Shown here piece by piece: positions 61,315 through 64,000 of a stretch of DNA of 64,000 bases (positions are counted from its first letter, which is position 1; the number at the start of each line of letters is the position of its first letter). This DNA comes from Eubacteriaceae bacterium (lineage in GTDB: Bacteria > Bacillota > Clostridia > Oscillospirales > Acutalibacteraceae). The position numbers and the translations under genes were made by a program. The notes below the pieces were generated by a model that was given only the letters and a program-made list of their open reading frames with translations, searched no databases and was not told the DNA's origin. The stretch spans positions 1 to 64,000 of the forward strand of contig JAETRQ010000011.1 of NCBI GenBank assembly GCA_021770095.1. Reading direction: 5' to 3'.

Positions 61315-62871
61315 TTATTTCGCAATATCACTCGCTCTTGATTCGCGGATAATATTAATTTTTATCTGACCCGGATACTGCATCTCGTTTTCAACTTTCT
61401 TTGCAATTTCACGGGCAATATACGGCATCCTGCTGTCATCAATAACATTAGGTTTAACCATAACTCTGACTTCTCGTCCTGCCTGAATCGCGTATGCTCT
61501 TTCAACACCTTCAAAACTTGTTGAAATTTCTTCAAGCTGCTGAAGTCTTTTGATATAATTTTCAATATTTTCTCTTCTTGCACCGGGTCTTGCGGCGGAA
61601 ACTGCATCAGCTGCCTGAACAAGACAGGCAACAACAGTCTTGCATTCTATTTCACCGTGATGAGCGGCAATCGCATGAATAACGCCTTCGTTTTCTTTGT
61701 ATTTTCTGGCGAATTCAACACCGAGTGCAATGTGTGAACCTTCCATTTCATGGTCAATTGCTTTACCAATATCGTGAAGAAGTCCTGCTCTTCTTGCAAG
61801 CTTTTCATCAGCACCGATTTCAGATGCCATAAGACCTGCAATGTAGGAAACTTCAAGACTGTGTTTCAGTACACTTTGACCATATGAAGTACGGTATTTT
61901 AACTTACCGAGAAGTTTAACAAGTTCAGGATGGATTTGACCGCAGTTTGCTGAAAGTACAGCCTTTTCACCTTCCTGTTTGATAATTGCATTAACTTCTT
62001 TTGTGCTTTTTTCAAAACATTCTTCAATCTTAGTAGGATGAATACGGCCATCCTGAATAAGACGTTCAAGTGTGAGTCTTGCAATCTCTCTTCTGACAGG
62101 GTCAAAAGAACTGATTGTGATTGCTTCAGGTGTATCATCAATGATAAGTTCAACACCTGTAATTGTTTCGATTGAGCGGATATTTCTTCCTTCTCTACCG
62201 ATAATTCTTCCCTTCATTTCGTCGTTGGGAAGAGCTACTACCGAAACCGTTGTTTCAGCAGTGTGATCAGCAGCACAACGCTGGATAGCAGTGCTGATAA
62301 CCTCACGTGCCAGAACATCGCTCTGGTCACGAATCATCTGCTCATATTCAAGGATACGCTTGCTCTTTTCAGTGTCAAGTTCTTCACCGAGAGAGGCGAG
62401 AAGTTGTTCTTTTGCTTCTTCTTGCGTAAGCCCTGATATGCGTTCGAGCATATCAAACTGGCTTTTCTTAATGCCGTCAATTTCGAGTAGTTTTTCATCA
62501 AGTTGTTTTTGCTTGTCACTCAATGATTCAGTTTTCTTTTCAAGAGAATCCGCACGTTTGTCAAGGTATTCTTCCCTTTGATTAAGGCGGTTTTCCTGTC
62601 TTTGTACTTCACTTCTTCTTTCACGGATGTCTTTGTCCGCTTCAGAGCGAAGTTTATGGATTTCATCTTTTGCTTCAACCAGGCGGGCTTTCTTTGTTGC
62701 CTCAGCCTCAGACAAAGCATTATTTATTATCTTTGTTGCTTCCTGTGTTGCAGAACCGATTTCTTTTTCACTTGTCCTTCTGCGGTGTTCTCCGCCAAGA
62801 ACAAAACCAACAATTCCAAAAATAATAGCGCAAACGACGCCAACAATAACAGTAACTAAAACACTACTCAT
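61315..62871 (-). CDS. rny: Ribonuclease Y
   Basis: 518 residues after AAGGAGGTG. N-terminal membrane anchor (about 4-26), long charged coiled coil (about 30-190), KH domain ([30 protein letters not shown], about 212-240) and HD domain ([21 protein letters not shown], catalytic His-Asp around 365). Endoribonuclease that starts mRNA decay at the membrane and, in Bacillus, matures riboswitch and operon transcripts. Full length. Confidence 0.98.
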   Translation of the reverse strand: MSSVLVTVIVGVVCAIIFGIVGFVLGGEHRRRTSEKEIGSATQEATKIINNALSEAEATKKARLVEAKDEIHKLRSEADKDIRERRSEVQRQENRLNQREEYLDKRADSLEKKTESLSDKQKQLDEKLLEIDGIKKSQFDMLERISGLTQEEAKEQLLASLGEELDTEKSKRILEYEQMIRDQSDVLAREVISTAIQRCAADHTAETTVSVVALPNDEMKGRIIGREGRNIRSIETITGVELIIDDTPEAITISSFDPVRREIARLTLERLIQDGRIHPTKIEECFEKSTKEVNAIIKQEGEKAVLSANCGQIHPELVKLLGKLKYRTSYGQSVLKHSLEVSYIAGLMASEIGADEKLARRAGLLHDIGKAIDHEMEGSHIALGVEFARKYKENEGVIHAIAAHHGEIECKTVVACLVQAADAVSAARPGARRENIENYIKRLQQLEEISTSFEGVERAYAIQAGREVRVMVKPNVIDDSRMPYIAREIAKKVENEMQYPGQIKINIIRESRASDIAK

Positions 62872-62953
62872 AATAACAGCACCTCCTTCTGTTTTTAATT
62901 CTCAAAATTACCATCAGAAAAGGTACAGTTTAAATGCAAATTAAAAATGAAGA

Positions 62954-62980
62954 ATATTGTTATACACAATATAACAATAT
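62954..62980. repeat. Perfect 11-bp inverted repeat in the rny leader
   Basis: ATATTGTTATA (62954-62964) and TATAACAATAT (62970-62980) with a 5-nt gap. It lies about 10-35 nt after the predicted rny transcription start, so it would form a hairpin in the mRNA or serve as an operator. Confidence 0.6.
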
Positions 62981-62996
62981 GTAAAACTTCTATACT

Positions 62997-63025
62997 AATA
63001 TACACCTATATCTTGTATCTGTCAA
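62997..63025 (-). promoter_or_regulatory. Sigma-A promoter of rny
   Basis: On the minus strand TTGACA (63020-63025), 17-nt spacer, TATATT (62997-63002). Leader length about 115 nt. Confidence 0.75.
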
Positions 63026-63062
63026 GTCGTAATTTTATCCGCTATCCTTTTGGATTATAATG

Positions 63063-63091
63063 TTGACAATTCCTATTTTAGGCGTTATAAT
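63063..63091 (+). promoter_or_regulatory. Full-consensus sigma-A promoter of thrS
   Basis: TTGACA (63063-63068), 17-nt spacer, TATAAT (63086-63091). Transcription would begin near 63098, just before the T-box. Confidence 0.85.
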
Positions 63092-63104
63092 ACTGTAAAA
63101 CGAT

Positions 63105-63308
63105 GATGAGGATATGACTTGTTTTTGTAACTTTAAGAGAGTGTGTGGCCGGTGTGAACACATAGTAAGAAAGCAGGTTACCACCTTTGAGTGCCTTTAA
63201 TACAGGTCGGTTTGCTTCCGTTAAAGGGCAGTTGAGCGGCACAATTTTGTGCAATTCAGGTGGAACCGTGGATTTTTATTCACCCTGATTTTTCAGGGTG
63301 ATTTTTTT
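63105..63308 (+). promoter_or_regulatory. T-box riboswitch controlling thrS
   Basis: The conserved T-box sequence AGGTGGAACCGTG is at 63258-63270. The terminator stem TCACCCTGA (63280-63288) / TCAGGGTGA (63293-63301) is followed by seven T, and the T-box itself can pair with CACC at its base to make the antiterminator. Stem I lies at about 63110-63195, with ACC threonine codons at 63180-63185 as candidate specifier. Uncharged tRNA-Thr would allow read-through. Class is certain, specifier placement tentative. Confidence 0.92.
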
Positions 63309-63407
63309 ATTGCTTATCTAAATTTTGAGGCAAATCAGGTTCTTGTTTTTATGACAAACTTATCTGCTGTCATGGCAGGTTATATAATATTAATGGAGGT
63401 TATTAAT

Positions 63408-64000
63408 ATGATTAAGATTATTCTTAAAGACGGTTCGGTAAAAGAATTTGATAATCCAATTTCTGCTGCCGATGTTACAAAAGAAATCTCTATGGGTCTT
63501 TACAGAAATGCTTGTTCCTGTAAAGTGAACGGAGAGGTTAAAGACTTGAGAACTGTAATTGACAGTGACTGTGATTTTGAAGTTCTTACCTTTGATGATG
63601 AGGACGGCGAAAAGACCTTTAACCATACTGCTTCACATATTATGGCACAGGCTGTAAAAAGACTTTATCCTGACGCAAAACTTACAATCGGTCCTGCTAT
63701 TGACAGCGGATTTTATTACGATTTTGATGTTGAGACTGCATTTTCTCCTGAAGATTTGGAGAAGATTGAAAAAGAAATGAAGAAGATTGTCAAAGAAGGT
63801 CTCGATATTGAACGCTTTGAACTTCCGCCTGAAGATGCTGTCAGATTGATGGAAGAAAAAGGCGAGCCTTATAAAGTTGAACTCATCGGCGAACATGCTG
63901 AAAAGGGTGAGCCAATCAGTTTTTATAAGCAGGGTGAATTTACTGAACTTTGTGCAGGACCTCACCTTATGGATATGAAAGTTGTTAAGGCATTTAAACT
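63408..64000 (+). CDS. thrS: Threonyl-tRNA synthetase, N-terminal part (runs off the window)
   Basis: 197 codons visible from ATG 63408 (GGAGG upstream). The first ~60 residues form the TGS domain (IKIILKDGSVKEFDNPISAADVTKEI). The editing-domain motifs follow: HTASHIMAQAVKRLYPDAKLTIGPAIDSGFYYDF, and later FTELCAGPHL with the Cys and His of the SAD editing site. The catalytic core and anticodon-binding domain lie beyond base 64000. T-box control upstream agrees. Confidence 0.97.
   Translation, partial: MIKIILKDGSVKEFDNPISAADVTKEISMGLYRNACSCKVNGEVKDLRTVIDSDCDFEVLTFDDEDGEKTFNHTASHIMAQAVKRLYPDAKLTIGPAIDSGFYYDFDVETAFSPEDLEKIEKEMKKIVKEGLDIERFELPPEDAVRLMEEKGEPYKVELIGEHAEKGEPISFYKQGEFTELCAGPHLMDMKVVKAFK

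Noticed and set aside
1-64000. CRISPR arrays, tRNA or rRNA genes and complete insertion sequences
   Set aside because: No evenly spaced direct repeats, no cloverleaf apart from the tmRNA ends, no rRNA sequence and no transposase frame were seen.

Overview
The window is AT-rich DNA from a spore-forming, anaerobic gut Firmicute, most likely a Clostridia of the Ruminococcaceae/Oscillospiraceae type. Supporting clues are a SpoIIQ-like LytM protein, SpoVAE, a T-box leader on thrS, the ffs-dnaX-ybaB-recR order, an L-fucose catabolic operon, a dockerin-like tail on a secreted protein, and near-consensus sigma-A promoters with 17-bp spacers. Species cannot be named from the sequence alone.

Layout. 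1-3.8 kb: the end of a choline-binding-type surface protein, an MFS transporter, a SpoIIQ-like protein behind a sigma-F-like promoter, and two small membrane proteins. 4.0-14.1 kb: one tightly overlapping operon of 16 phage-derived genes (terminase, portal, protease, capsid, connectors, then LysM hub, spike, gp25, gpJ, gpI, fibre). All reading frames are intact, but there is no tail sheath, tail tube, tape measure, integrase, repressor or lysis gene. 14.2-20.5 kb: coaX, a DUF1015 gene, two M28 peptidases whose catalytic domain is interrupted by membrane segments, spoVAE, an SCP2 protein and a flavin reductase-like protein. 20.5-24.5 kb: SRP RNA, dnaX, ybaB, recR, a MITE-like inverted-repeat element, smpB and tmRNA. 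24.5-34.9 kb: unknown membrane proteins and three large secreted proteins (PI-PLC, lectin-like, leucine-rich/dockerin-like) sharing a Cys-rich repeat. 35-41.3 kb: a phosphoesterase, GtrA, and the fucose operon (aldolase, mutarotase, kinase, isomerase). 41.3-44.8 kb: PadR with its HAAS-type partner, a PHP phosphoesterase with a probably leaderless mRNA, and a YeiH-family transporter with a heavily folded leader. 44.8-60.9 kb: a 15-gene exopolysaccharide operon on the minus strand behind a full-consensus promoter. 61-64 kb: a Dabb protein, rny, and the T-box leader and 5' part of thrS.

How it works together. The exopolysaccharide operon is a Wzx/Wzy-type pathway: a Wzz-like chain-length protein and tyrosine kinase, a priming sugar-phosphate transferase, four glycosyltransferases, acyl/acetyltransferases, a glycerophosphotransferase-like enzyme, an alkaline-phosphatase-superfamily enzyme, a radical SAM enzyme, polymerase and flippase. 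The fucose genes convert L-fucose to lactaldehyde and DHAP, consistent with feeding on host mucin glycans.

The most unusual object is the phage-derived operon: a head module joined directly to a baseplate module with the whole tail-tube block missing and no sign of decay. Next are the membrane-interrupted M28 pair and several RNA/DNA control structures (spoVAE ribosome-binding site inside a terminator hairpin, yeiH leader hairpins, paired -35 inverted repeats between two surface-protein genes). Starts were refined from ribosome-binding sites. Functional calls come from recognising motifs by eye; no database search was run.
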